Shown: piece after piece, positions 39,038 to 46,434 of the stretch | How the letters are laid out: every line of letters begins with the position of its first letter | Position numbering within the stretch: position 1 is the first letter of the stretch | NCBI GenBank assembly: GCA_005883625.1 | Contig: VBDU01000074.1 | Span: 1 to 64,000, forward strand | Source of the DNA: Chloroflexota bacterium | GTDB lineage: Bacteria; Chloroflexota; Limnocylindria; P2-11E | Reading direction: 5' to 3' | DNA length: 64,000 nucleotides | The notes under the pieces: model-generated | Seen by the model: the letters and a program-made list of their open reading frames with translations, nothing else | Told to the model about the DNA's origin: nothing | Databases searched by the model: none | Position numbers and translations under genes: made by a program

Positions 39038-39717
39038 GCCGGCCGCTCCACGCGCTGACCGCGCTGCGGCGCGCCGATGCGTCGCGACAGGTCCGCGGCC
39101 GCGCTCGCGCAGCGCTCGCCGATCCTGCGCAGGGTGCGTAGATCGACGCGCTCCTTGAACCCGACGACCATGAGCACGGCGATCCGTTTGCCGTTCGCGT
39201 CGGTGATCGGCGCGGCGACGGCGCGGACCCCGCGGAAGAGCTCCTGGTCGTCATAGCCGATGTCCTCGCGGCCGTCGAGGACCTTGGCGTGCGCGCCCGC
39301 GTCGAGCGGCAGGCGCCGGCCGAGCGGCGCGGTCATGTGCAGGTCGGTCGCGGGCTCCGCGCGCGCGGCGATCTCCACCGCGCCGTCGCTCACGATGCCG
39401 AGAATGGCGGTCTCGCCGCAAGCCTCCATCAGCGCGTTCAAGTGGGGCTGCGCGAGGGTACGGAGGTCGGGCTTCGACGCGTCGGCGAGCGCGCGCAGCT
39501 CGGGGCCGAGACGGAAGCGCGTGTCGGGATCGCGCACGACGAAGCCGTACGAGTCGAGGGTGAGGAGGATGTCGCGCAGCGTCCCCTTGGAGACGTTGAG
39601 CGAACGCGCGAGCTCACTGATGCCCATCGCGCGGCCCCCCTCGGCGATGGCGCGCAGGACGCGCGCGGCTTTGTCGATCGCCGGCACCGGCCGAAGACTT
39701 CCCGTACTCCCTGCCAT
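39034..39717 (-). CDS. IclR-family transcription regulator of cluster 3
   Basis: The 227-residue protein has an N-terminal winged HTH (PAIDKAARVLRAI, ISELARSLNVSKGTLRDIL) and an IclR effector domain (LGIVSDGAVEIAARAEPATDLHMT, GVRAVAAPITDANGKRIAVLMV). IclR proteins often respond to aromatic acids, aldehydes or acyl-CoA precursors, which suits a hydroxybenzoyl-CoA reductase operon. It is the first gene of that operon. Start ATG 39717 is 13 bases from the divergent 39731 frame; a TACGCGTA palindrome (39717-39724) covers the start. Confidence 0.9.
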   Translation of the reverse strand: MAGSTGSLRPVPAIDKAARVLRAIAEGGRAMGISELARSLNVSKGTLRDILLTLDSYGFVVRDPDTRFRLGPELRALADASKPDLRTLAQPHLNALMEACGETAILGIVSDGAVEIAARAEPATDLHMTAPLGRRLPLDAGAHAKVLDGREDIGYDDQELFRGVRAVAAPITDANGKRIAVLMVVGFKERVDLRTLRRIGERCASAAADLSRRIGAPQRGQRVERPA

Positions 39718-39730
39718 ACGCGTACTGCGG

Positions 39731-39904
39731 ATGATACGACGGTGGCAAGGCGGCGAGCAGCCGAGACTGCCAGACGTGCTCCGTTCGGTGGCAGTCACCC
39801 TCGTGCGCGCAGTAGCGCTCATCGTGGCGGGCGTCGTCGTCGCATTCGTCGGGATCGTGCTCTTCGCGATCCTCCTCGGCGGAGGGCTGGGCGACCACTT
39901 CTGA
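39731..39904 (+). CDS. Small single-pass membrane protein
   Basis: The frame gives 57 residues, ending VRAVALIVAGVVVAFVGIVLFAILLGGGLG, a single strong membrane helix, preceded by RRWQGGEQPRLPDVLRS. A GTG at 39776 is an alternative, shorter start. The family is not recognised. It is divergent from the IclR gene. Confidence 0.45.
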   Translation: MIRRWQGGEQPRLPDVLRSVAVTLVRAVALIVAGVVVAFVGIVLFAILLGGGLGDHF

Positions 39905-39946
39905 GCGATGACCTCGGAACGACGCCGTTCGCGGCGACGAGGCACG

Positions 39947-39952
39947 TAGACT
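39947..39952 (+). promoter_or_regulatory. Probable leaderless -10 box (TAGACT)
   Basis: TAGACT lies nine bases upstream of GTG 39962; the context TAGACTCGC also occurs at 43730. Confidence 0.4.
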
Positions 39953-39961
39953 CGCCGAGCG

Positions 39962-41254
39962 GTGGGTCGCACGTCCGATCCCTCAGAGACCTGGAGCGAT
40001 AGTGAGCGCCGCGTCGCGCAGTGGCAGCGGATCGCGGCGCACCTTCCAGAGCTCGTCGAGCGCAACCCCTTCTACCGGGCCAAGCTCGTCGCCGCGGGGA
40101 TCAGCGACGCGCGCGAGGTCCGTTCGATCGCGGACCTGCCGTTCACGACCAAGGCCGAGCTCTCCGAGGACCAGGCGGCGCACCCGCCGTTCGGGACGAA
40201 CCTCACGTATCCGCTCGACCGCTACGTCCGACTGCATCAAACGAGCGGCACGACCGGGCGGCCGCTGCGGCTGCTTGACACGGCGGAGTCGTGGCAGTGG
40301 TGGAAGGACGTCTGGGGGCTCATCTACCGCGGCGCCGGCGTCACCGCGGCGGACCGCATCTTCTTCTGCTTCTCCTTTGGCCCGTTCGTCGGCTTCTGGT
40401 CGGCATTCGCGGGTGCGGAACAGCTCGGCGCGCTCTGTCTCACCGGGGGCGCTATGACCACGGCGGAGCGCGTCGCCACCATCCAGGCGCTCGATGCAAC
40501 GGTGCTCATGTGCACGCCGACGTACGCGCTCCGTCTCGCCGAGGCCGCACGCGACGAGGGCGTCGACCTCTCACGCTCGTCGCTGCGTGTATCGATCCAC
40601 GCGGGGGAGCCGGGCGCCTCGATCCCGGCGACGCGCGACCGGATCGCGCAGGCATTCGGCGTGCGCGTCGTCGACCACACCGGCGCAACGGAGGTCGGGG
40701 CGACCGGCTTTTCGTGCGAGGCCGAGGACGGCGTCCATCTCATCGAGCGCGAGTTCGTCGCGGAGGTCCGCGACCTGGCGACCGGCGCCGTCGGCGAGCA
40801 GGGCGAGGGCGAGCTCGTCCTCTCGAACCTCGGCCGCTGGGGCATGCCCGTCCTCCGGTACCGCACGGGCGACCGAGTGACCGCGGTCCGCGGCAGCTGC
40901 GCATGCGGACGGACTCTGGTGAAGCTCGCGGGCGGTATCACCGGCCGCGTGGACGACATGGTCACGGTCCGCGGGGTCAACGTGTTCCCGAGCGCCATCG
41001 AGGCCATCGTCCGGCGGTTCGCGGAGATCGAGGAGTACCGCGTCGAGGTCACGCGCGTCCGCGAGATGGACGAGCTCCGCTGCGTGGTGGAGCCGCGCGC
41101 GGGCGCGCCGGCTGGCCTCGCCGAGCGCGTCGCCACGGCCATCCGCCGTGACCTTGGGATCCGCTGCGCCGTCGAGGCGGTCGCGCCGGGTACGCTCCCG
41201 CGGTTCGAGATGAAGGCGAAGCGGTTCAGCAGACGAGAGGAAGCGAGGACCTAA
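39962..41254 (+). CDS. PaaK-like acyl-CoA ligase (phenylacetate/aryl-CoA ligase family)
   Basis: The 430-residue protein has ERNPFYRAKL near residue 35, the AMP-binding loop HQTSGTTGRPLRL near 91-103, DHTGATEVGATGFSCEAE, LRYRTGDRVTAV and DDMVTVRGVNVFPSAIEAIV, the order seen in phenylacetate-CoA ligases. A Cys-rich patch (SCACGRTL) precedes the last domain. It activates an aromatic or other acid to its CoA thioester and would supply substrate for the hydroxybenzoyl-CoA reductase-like enzyme next door, though the pairing is inferred only from proximity. TAGACT lies upstream of GTG. Confidence 0.9.
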   Translation: MGRTSDPSETWSDSERRVAQWQRIAAHLPELVERNPFYRAKLVAAGISDAREVRSIADLPFTTKAELSEDQAAHPPFGTNLTYPLDRYVRLHQTSGTTGRPLRLLDTAESWQWWKDVWGLIYRGAGVTAADRIFFCFSFGPFVGFWSAFAGAEQLGALCLTGGAMTTAERVATIQALDATVLMCTPTYALRLAEAARDEGVDLSRSSLRVSIHAGEPGASIPATRDRIAQAFGVRVVDHTGATEVGATGFSCEAEDGVHLIEREFVAEVRDLATGAVGEQGEGELVLSNLGRWGMPVLRYRTGDRVTAVRGSCACGRTLVKLAGGITGRVDDMVTVRGVNVFPSAIEAIVRRFAEIEEYRVEVTRVREMDELRCVVEPRAGAPAGLAERVATAIRRDLGIRCAVEAVAPGTLPRFEMKAKRFSRREEART

Positions 41255-41256
41255 AG

Positions 41257-42003
41257 ATGCCGACGATCAGGATCCCCGAGGAATCGCAGCACAGCGACAT
41301 GGTCCGCAAGATCGACGCGATGATCCGCGAGCTCTCCAAGGCGCCCGCGATGACGCCGTCGACGCGCGCGCTCGGCCTGCGGCCGTCGCTCCTCATGATC
41401 AACCACCAGGAGCTCGCCTACGTCATGGCGACACGGAAGCTCATGAACCAGCAGAAGCGGATGATCGCCCTCGCGGTCGCCGCGGTCGCCGCCGCGCCCT
41501 ACGAGCTCGTCGCCCACACGCGCGGGCTGCAGCGCGAGTACGCGATGAGCGACTCGGAGATCGTCGAGGTCGTCGCGACGATCGCCCACGTGTCGAGCAT
41601 CAACCTGTTCGAGCAGGCGATCGCGGCGTTCAACGACGGCGCGCCGATGCGCGCGGGCGACCCTTCGCTGCCGATCCTCGTCGAGGTGAGGCAGCGCCTC
41701 GGCAACGTCCCGCGTTACTTCCTCTACATGGCGGCCGACGCGCAGTTCGCGAAGATCGTCCTCGATCGCGAGATCGCGACGATCCACGAAGGCGAGGTCT
41801 CGCGTCTCAACAAGGAGCTCGTGGCGTTCGCGACGAGCGTCATGAACGGCGGGCGGCTCTCGATGACCCACCGCGCGGAAACGCTCCGCCAGCTCGGCAT
41901 GACGAACGAGCAGCTTTTCGAGGCGACGACGGTCGTGAGCGTGTTCGGGAAGAACTCCGCGTTCTCGACGGCCCTGCAGCTCGAGCCGATGCCGGCGGCC
42001 TAG
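41257..42003 (+). CDS. Carboxymuconolactone decarboxylase-like protein without the Cys pair
   Basis: The 248-residue protein has two AhpD/CMD-type helical repeats. In the first, the usual EXXCXXCXXXHT motif reads ALAVAAVAAAPYELVAHTRG: His is kept, both Cys positions are Ala or another residue. The second repeat has VAFATSVMNGGRLSMTHRAE, also without Cys. A peroxidase role is therefore unlikely; a CMD-like or structural role is possible. It starts two bases after the ligase stop and ends on the LysE start. Confidence 0.82.
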   Translation: MPTIRIPEESQHSDMVRKIDAMIRELSKAPAMTPSTRALGLRPSLLMINHQELAYVMATRKLMNQQKRMIALAVAAVAAAPYELVAHTRGLQREYAMSDSEIVEVVATIAHVSSINLFEQAIAAFNDGAPMRAGDPSLPILVEVRQRLGNVPRYFLYMAADAQFAKIVLDREIATIHEGEVSRLNKELVAFATSVMNGGRLSMTHRAETLRQLGMTNEQLFEATTVVSVFGKNSAFSTALQLEPMPAA

Positions 42004-42590
42004 TGCCGGCCGCCTTCCTTATCGGCGTCGCCGCCGGCTACGCGATCGCGATCCCGATCGGGCCCATCGCGATCCTCATCCTGCGCACTGGGATGCGGAA
42101 CGGCGTTCGCGCGGCGGCGCTGGCCGGCGCCGGGACCGCGACCGCCGATCTCGTCTACGCGTCCGTCGCCATGCTGTTCGGCGCCGCCGCGGGCCGCGTC
42201 CTCGAGCCGTTCCTTCCAGCAGCGCGGATCGCCGCGGTCGTCGTGCTCGCGTGGATCGCGATCCGGACCCTGACCCAGGCGGCACGACTCGAGGACCGCG
42301 AGATCCGCGGGCCGACCTACCTGATCTTCCTCATGCTCACCCTTATGAACCCGCCGACGGTCTGGTACTTCGTGTCGCTCTCCGTCGGGCTCCCCGCGAT
42401 CTCGCGAGACGTCGCCTCGCTCGCGGCATTCATCGGCGGCGTCTTCCTCGCCTCGCTGTCATGGCAGACGCTCCTCGCCGTCGCCGGCGCGACCCTCAAG
42501 GATCGGCTCTCGCCCCGCGTGCAGCGCGTGACCGCCGTCGTGAGCGCGGTGATCATCCTCGGCCTCGCGGCGCGTATCGCGGTCGGCTAG
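42003..42590 (+). CDS. LysE/RhtB-type amino-acid exporter
   Basis: The 195-residue protein has about six membrane helices and the LysE signature FLIGVAAGYAIAIPIGPIAILI at the N-terminus, followed by GAGTATADLVYASVAMLFG and NPPTVWYFVSLSVGLP. These proteins export small polar metabolites such as amino acids. GTG 42003 overlaps the previous stop. Its substrate is unknown. Confidence 0.88.
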   Translation: MPAAFLIGVAAGYAIAIPIGPIAILILRTGMRNGVRAAALAGAGTATADLVYASVAMLFGAAAGRVLEPFLPAARIAAVVVLAWIAIRTLTQAARLEDREIRGPTYLIFLMLTLMNPPTVWYFVSLSVGLPAISRDVASLAAFIGGVFLASLSWQTLLAVAGATLKDRLSPRVQRVTAVVSAVIILGLAARIAVG

Positions 42591-43132
42591 ACGATCGTCG
42601 CGCCGAGCGTCTTCTCCAGCTCGCGCAGGGCGTCGCGGTGCGCCTCCTCGTCGAACGAGGTCACGCCGTCCCTCACGACCTCGACGGCGTAGCCGAGGTT
42701 GCGCGCGTCGGCGGCCGTGTACAGGACGCAGATGTTCGTGCAGTCGCCGACGAGGCGCAGCGTGTCTACCCCGCGCTCGCGGAGCGTGATGTCGAGGTCC
42801 GTGCCGAAGAAGCCGGAGTAGCGCCGTTTCGGGATGACGACGTCGTCGGGCGCCGGCGCCAGCTCGGAAACGATGCGTCCGCCCTTCGTGCCGGCGATCG
42901 CGTGCGGCGGAAACATCTGGAATTCGGCATCGCGGGGCAGATGCTCGTCCCGCAGGTACACGACCGGCTCCGCCGAGGACCGCGCGAGTGCGAGCTCGCG
43001 CTGGATCACCGGGACGATCTTCGCCATCGACGGGCCGCAGTAGAGCGCGCCGCCCTCATGGACGAAGTCCTCGATCATGTCGACGACGACGAGCGCCCGC
43101 TTCATCAGGCGCCCAGCCCGGTCGCGCGCCAT
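42587..43132 (-). CDS. Isochorismatase-family hydrolase (nicotinamidase-like)
   Basis: The 181-residue protein has the catalytic triad of cysteine hydrolases: Asp in ALVVVDMIEDFVHEGG, a Lys in VIPKRRYSGFFGTDLD and Cys in GDCTNICVLYTAADARNLGY. It hydrolyses an amide or ester such as nicotinamide. A downstream ATG at 43105 (MKRALVVVDM) is an alternative start. It converges with LysE by four bases and lies after the A-type carrier's terminator. Confidence 0.88.
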   Translation of the reverse strand: MARDRAGRLMKRALVVVDMIEDFVHEGGALYCGPSMAKIVPVIQRELALARSSAEPVVYLRDEHLPRDAEFQMFPPHAIAGTKGGRIVSELAPAPDDVVIPKRRYSGFFGTDLDITLRERGVDTLRLVGDCTNICVLYTAADARNLGYAVEVVRDGVTSFDEEAHRDALRELEKTLGATIV

Positions 43133-43158
43133 CGCACCTCTCCCAGGCGAGCCTAGCC

Positions 43159-43191
43159 GAGAAAGAAAGAAGACCGGCTCTCGCCGGTCTT
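43159..43191 (-). terminator. Rho-independent terminator of the A-type Fe-S carrier gene
   Basis: AAGACCGGC (43170-43178) pairs with GCCGGTCTT (43183-43191) around a TCTC loop; on the minus strand the stem is followed by CTTTCTTTC. Confidence 0.8.
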
Positions 43192-43217
43192 CGGTTCAAC
43201 CTCGCTCGAGGAGAGAT

Positions 43218-43640
43218 CTAGTGGTGGCAGGCCTGCGCGGTGCCGCTCCCGCCGGCGGTCTTGAAGGACTGGCCGCAGCCGCAGCTCGACACGGCGTTCG
43301 GATTACGCAGCGCGAACCCGCCGCCCATGAGCGCGTCCACGAAATCGATCTCGGAGCCCCGCAGGTACATGGCGCTCATCGGGTCGACGACGACGCGCAC
43401 GCCATCCTGGTTGACGACGGTGTCGTCCTCTTCCTGTCCTTCCGCGAAGGTCATCCCGTACGAGAAACCGGAGCAGCCACCCGGGGTGACGTACACGCGC
43501 AGCGCGAGATCGGTCCGACCCTGCTTGTCGAGGACCTCCTTGAGCTTGTCCGTGGCGCGCGCTGTCATCGTGACGATCGGCGTGTCCGTCGTGACGATGG
43601 GAGTCTCGATGGTCGTCGGGTCGGTTTGCTCGATCGCCAA
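43218..43640 (-). CDS. A-type Fe-S cluster carrier (HesB/IscA/ErpA)
   Basis: The 140-residue protein has the A-type fold: TARATDKLKEVLDKQG, LRVYVTPGGCSGFSYGM with the first Cys, and the C-terminal SSCGCGQSF with the CxC pair. It carries or inserts [Fe-S] clusters, plausibly into the many Fe-S enzymes of this window. The N-terminal 25 residues (Thr-rich, IVTTDTPIVTM) are an extension. The C-terminus QACHH is also unusual. TTG 43640 is preferred because CGGAGGTG lies eight bases upstream; ATG 43751 would add residues from the promoter gap. Confidence 0.9.
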   Translation of the reverse strand: MAIEQTDPTTIETPIVTTDTPIVTMTARATDKLKEVLDKQGRTDLALRVYVTPGGCSGFSYGMTFAEGQEEDDTVVNQDGVRVVVDPMSAMYLRGSEIDFVDALMGGGFALRNPNAVSSCGCGQSFKTAGGSGTAQACHH

Positions 43641-43672
43641 GGTTCGGCACCTCCGTCGCGTGTACGTCTGAA

Positions 43673-43678
43673 ATGATA
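43673..43678 (-). promoter_or_regulatory. Candidate -10 box (TATCAT) for the A-type carrier gene
   Basis: TATCAT on the minus strand lies 32 bases upstream of TTG 43640, giving a leader that contains the GGAGGTG ribosome site. Confidence 0.35.
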
Positions 43679-43691
43679 CCCGACATCGGCC

Positions 43692-43712
43692 CCGAAAACA
43701 CGCCATTTTCGG
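43692..43712. promoter_or_regulatory. Inverted repeat in divergent promoter gap
   Basis: CCGAAAA (43692-43698) and TTTTCGG (43706-43712) are a perfect seven-base inverted repeat with a seven-base spacer, between the A-type carrier and VOC genes. It lies just upstream of the candidate -10 at 43673, so it could be an operator for iron- or sulfur-responsive control. Speculative. Confidence 0.4.
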
Positions 43713-43729
43713 CCCGAAATAAGGCTCCC

Positions 43730-43735
43730 TAGACT
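43730..43735 (+). promoter_or_regulatory. Probable leaderless -10 box (TAGACT)
   Basis: TAGACT lies eight bases upstream of GTG 43744, in the same TAGACTCGC context as at 39947. Confidence 0.4.
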
Positions 43736-43743
43736 CGCTCGGG

Positions 43744-44106
43744 GTGGCCATCTCGCTTCACCACGCGCAAGTGTTCTATCCGCCTGGCGAGGAAGCGCGC
43801 GCCCGGCGGTTCTACACGGAGGCGCTCGGGCTCGAAGAGATCGAGCGGCCGAGCACGCTGCGCGACCGCGCGGGCCTCTGGTTCTCGGCGCCGCCGGGCC
43901 ACGTCCACCTGTCCGCCGACCGCGACCTCGGGCTCCATCCGAGGCGGCATTTCGCGCTTCGCGTGAGCGACCTGGACGCGGCGGTCCGCGCGCTGAAGGA
44001 GTCAGGTGCGCGCTTCGAGGAGGCGGACCCGATCCCGGGCTGGCGGCGCACCTACGTCTTCGACCCGTTCGGCAACAAGATCGAATTGGATGAGATCCGT
44101 GACTGA
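43744..44106 (+). CDS. VOC/glyoxalase-family protein
   Basis: The 120-residue protein has the paired beta-alpha-beta-beta-beta units: SLHHAQVFYPPGEEARARRFYTEALGLEEIERP, then HFALRVSDLDAAVRALKESGARF and RRTYVFDPFGNKIELDEI. His and Glu positions could bind metal, as in glyoxalases, but substrate is unknown. It overlaps the DUF255 gene by eight bases (GTG 44099). Confidence 0.85.
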   Translation: MAISLHHAQVFYPPGEEARARRFYTEALGLEEIERPSTLRDRAGLWFSAPPGHVHLSADRDLGLHPRRHFALRVSDLDAAVRALKESGARFEEADPIPGWRRTYVFDPFGNKIELDEIRD

Positions 44107-45913
44107 GCAGGCGGAACGGGCGACGGCCGAGGGCGAGTTCCACTTCTCGCCGCGCCCGAACCGCGCGGCGGAGATCGCGTGGCGCCCGTGGGGCGAGCGC
44201 GCGTTCCAGGAGGCACAGGTTACGGACAAGCCCGTGCTGCTCGCGATCAGCGCGGTCTGGTGCCACTGGTGCCACGTCATGGACGAGACGAGCTACAGCG
44301 ACCCCGAGGTCATCAAGCTCGTCAACGACCGCTACGTGGCGGTCCGCGTCGACAACGACCAGCGCCCCGACGTGAACCGCCGCTACAACATGGGCGGCTG
44401 GCCGACGACGGCGTTCCTCACGCCCGACGGCGAGGTCATCCACGGGGGCACCTACGTCCCACCCGAGGCGATGCGCTCCTACCTCGACGAGATCTCCGAC
44501 GTCTGGCGCGACCAGCGCGGCGACGTCGCCAAGCGGGTCGCCGAGATGCGCGAGAAGGAGCGTGAGGCCCGCGCCTCGCAGCCGGGTGACCTGAGCGCCG
44601 AGATCGTCGATGCCGTCGGGTCGATCATCCGCGGCCAGTACGACCCGCAGTTCGGCGGCTTCGGCCGCGAGCCCAAGTTCCCACAGCCCAAGATCCTCCG
44701 CTTCCTCCTCGACGAGCACCGCCGCCACGGCTACCCGGAGCTCGCGACGATGCTCCACAAGACGCTCGGCGCCATGGCGGGCGGCGGCATGTACGACCAG
44801 GTCGAGGGCGGGTTCTTCCGTTACTCGACGACGCGGCAATGGGAGGTGCCGCACTTCGAGAAGATGCTGGAGGACAACGCGGAGCTGCTCGCCGTGTTCG
44901 CCGAGGCGCACCGCTCGTTCCCGGGCGCGGGCTACGACCGCGTGGTGCGCGACGTCGTGCGCTGGATGGACGCGACGCTCTGGGACACGGACGGCGCGTA
45001 CTTCGCGGGGTCGCAGGACGCCGACGAGCACTACTACTCACTCGAGGCGGCGGAGCGCGCGAAGCACGGGGCGCCCTACGTCGACCGGACGCTGTACGCG
45101 AGCTGGAACGAGCTCGCGGCGTCCGCGTACTGGGCGGCGTTCAACGCGCTCGGGGACGCCCGGCTCGATGAGCGCGCGCAAGCCGTCGTGCGGACCGTCG
45201 GCACGCGCCTCTGGGACCGTGAAGCGAAGAGCCTCTACCACTACGACCGCGGCGAGGGCCGCCGGCTGCCCGACCTTCTCGGCGACCTCGCGGCCAGTCT
45301 CGCCGCGTATCTCGACGCCTACGAGACCGGGCTGCACCCGGGCGCGCTCGGAGGCGCGCGTCGCACCGCGCTCACGATGCGCGAGCGGCTCGAGGACGCC
45401 GAGACCGGCGGATTCTGGGACCGTCCCGCCGGGGGCGAGCCGGGGCGCCTCGGCACGCGGGAGAAGCCGATCGAGGAGAACGCGCTCGCCGCCGACGGGC
45501 TCCTCCGGCTCGCCGCGCTCACCGGTGACGACCGCTGGCGCGAGACCGCGGTGCGGGCCCTGCGCGCGTTCGTCGGCGAGTACCGCCGCTGGGGCCAGTT
45601 CGCCGCGGCGTACGCCGGCGCGGTCGCGCGGGCGCTCGCCGAGCCGCTCCTCATCACGGTCGTCGGTCCCGGCGACGACGAGACCGCGAACGCCCTCTGG
45701 CGTGCGGCGCGGGCCGCGGTCCATCCGGCGCGCGCGATCGAGCGGCTCGAGCCAGCGCGGGATGCCGACCGCATCGGCGCGCTCGCCCTCCCCAAGGACC
45801 GCGTGGCGGCGTACGTCTGCGTCGGCACGGTCTGCTCGGCGCCGCTCGCCGACGAGGCAGCGCTCGCCCTGGCGGTCGCCGAGGCGGCGGCGAAGGTGGC
45901 CGGCCGGGCGTAG
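44099..45913 (+). CDS. Thioredoxin-domain protein, DUF255 / Spata20 (YyaL) family
   Basis: The 604-residue protein has SAVWCHWCHVMDETSYSDPEV (thioredoxin CxxC, near residues 53-56), RVDNDQRPDVNRRYN and GGWPTTAFLTPDG, then an alpha/alpha-barrel domain with GGFGREPKFPQP, GGMYDQVEGGFFRYSTTRQWEVPHFEKMLEDN and SQDADE. This is the full-length family. Suggested roles involve glycan or redox chemistry; none is proven. GTG 44099 overlaps the VOC gene. The long plus-strand frame 44610-48884 is a shadow over this gene until 47628. Confidence 0.9.
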   Translation: MTEQAERATAEGEFHFSPRPNRAAEIAWRPWGERAFQEAQVTDKPVLLAISAVWCHWCHVMDETSYSDPEVIKLVNDRYVAVRVDNDQRPDVNRRYNMGGWPTTAFLTPDGEVIHGGTYVPPEAMRSYLDEISDVWRDQRGDVAKRVAEMREKEREARASQPGDLSAEIVDAVGSIIRGQYDPQFGGFGREPKFPQPKILRFLLDEHRRHGYPELATMLHKTLGAMAGGGMYDQVEGGFFRYSTTRQWEVPHFEKMLEDNAELLAVFAEAHRSFPGAGYDRVVRDVVRWMDATLWDTDGAYFAGSQDADEHYYSLEAAERAKHGAPYVDRTLYASWNELAASAYWAAFNALGDARLDERAQAVVRTVGTRLWDREAKSLYHYDRGEGRRLPDLLGDLAASLAAYLDAYETGLHPGALGGARRTALTMRERLEDAETGGFWDRPAGGEPGRLGTREKPIEENALAADGLLRLAALTGDDRWRETAVRALRAFVGEYRRWGQFAAAYAGAVARALAEPLLITVVGPGDDETANALWRAARAAVHPARAIERLEPARDADRIGALALPKDRVAAYVCVGTVCSAPLADEAALALAVAEAAAKVAGRA

Positions 45914-45939
45914 GCACGCGTCCTGCGCCGCGATCTCTC

Positions 45940-46434
45940 GTGGTCACGTCGGCCGAGAAAGGGACCCTCATCGCGGCTTTTCCGGATCAGGAACGCGCGA
46001 GCGAGGCCGCGCACGCGCTCGACGCGGCGGGCTTCCCGCCGGACCACGTCGGCCTCGTCGCCGGCAACGTCCGGCAGGCCCGCGAGGCGACCGGGGGCTT
46101 CAGCGTGCAGGGCGCGATCGCCGGCGCCATCGTCGGCGCCCTCTTCGCCGTGGCGCTCGTGGTCTTTGGCGGCGAGGCCATGCGCGCGAACCTCGTCGCG
46201 GTCTTCCTCGGAGCGCCCGCGCTCATCGTCGCGTTCGCCGCGATCGGCGCGCTCTTCGGGCGCGCGAAGCTCTTCAAGCCGCGGCGTTACGAACGCTACG
46301 AGCGCGTCGTCGGGATGGGCGATGCGCTCGTCACGGTGAGCGGGCCGAGCGCCGAGCTCGCTCGCGCGCGGACTCTTCTCGAGCGCCACGGCGCGACGGC
46401 GATCCGTCGCGAAGACACGGGCGAGGCCGTCTAG
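45940..46434 (+). CDS. General-stress-type small membrane protein
   Basis: The 164-residue protein starts GTLIAAFPDQERASEAAHALDAAGF, as in GSP17M/YflT-like proteins (ferredoxin-like fold), followed by a central glycine-rich helix pair (GAIAGAIVGALFAVALVVFGG, VAVFLGAPALIVAFAAIGALFG) and a second ferredoxin-like stretch at the C-terminus. The layout fits the stress-protein group. It converges with the amidohydrolase by four bases. Confidence 0.7.
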   Translation: MVTSAEKGTLIAAFPDQERASEAAHALDAAGFPPDHVGLVAGNVRQAREATGGFSVQGAIAGAIVGALFAVALVVFGGEAMRANLVAVFLGAPALIVAFAAIGALFGRAKLFKPRRYERYERVVGMGDALVTVSGPSAELARARTLLERHGATAIRREDTGEAV

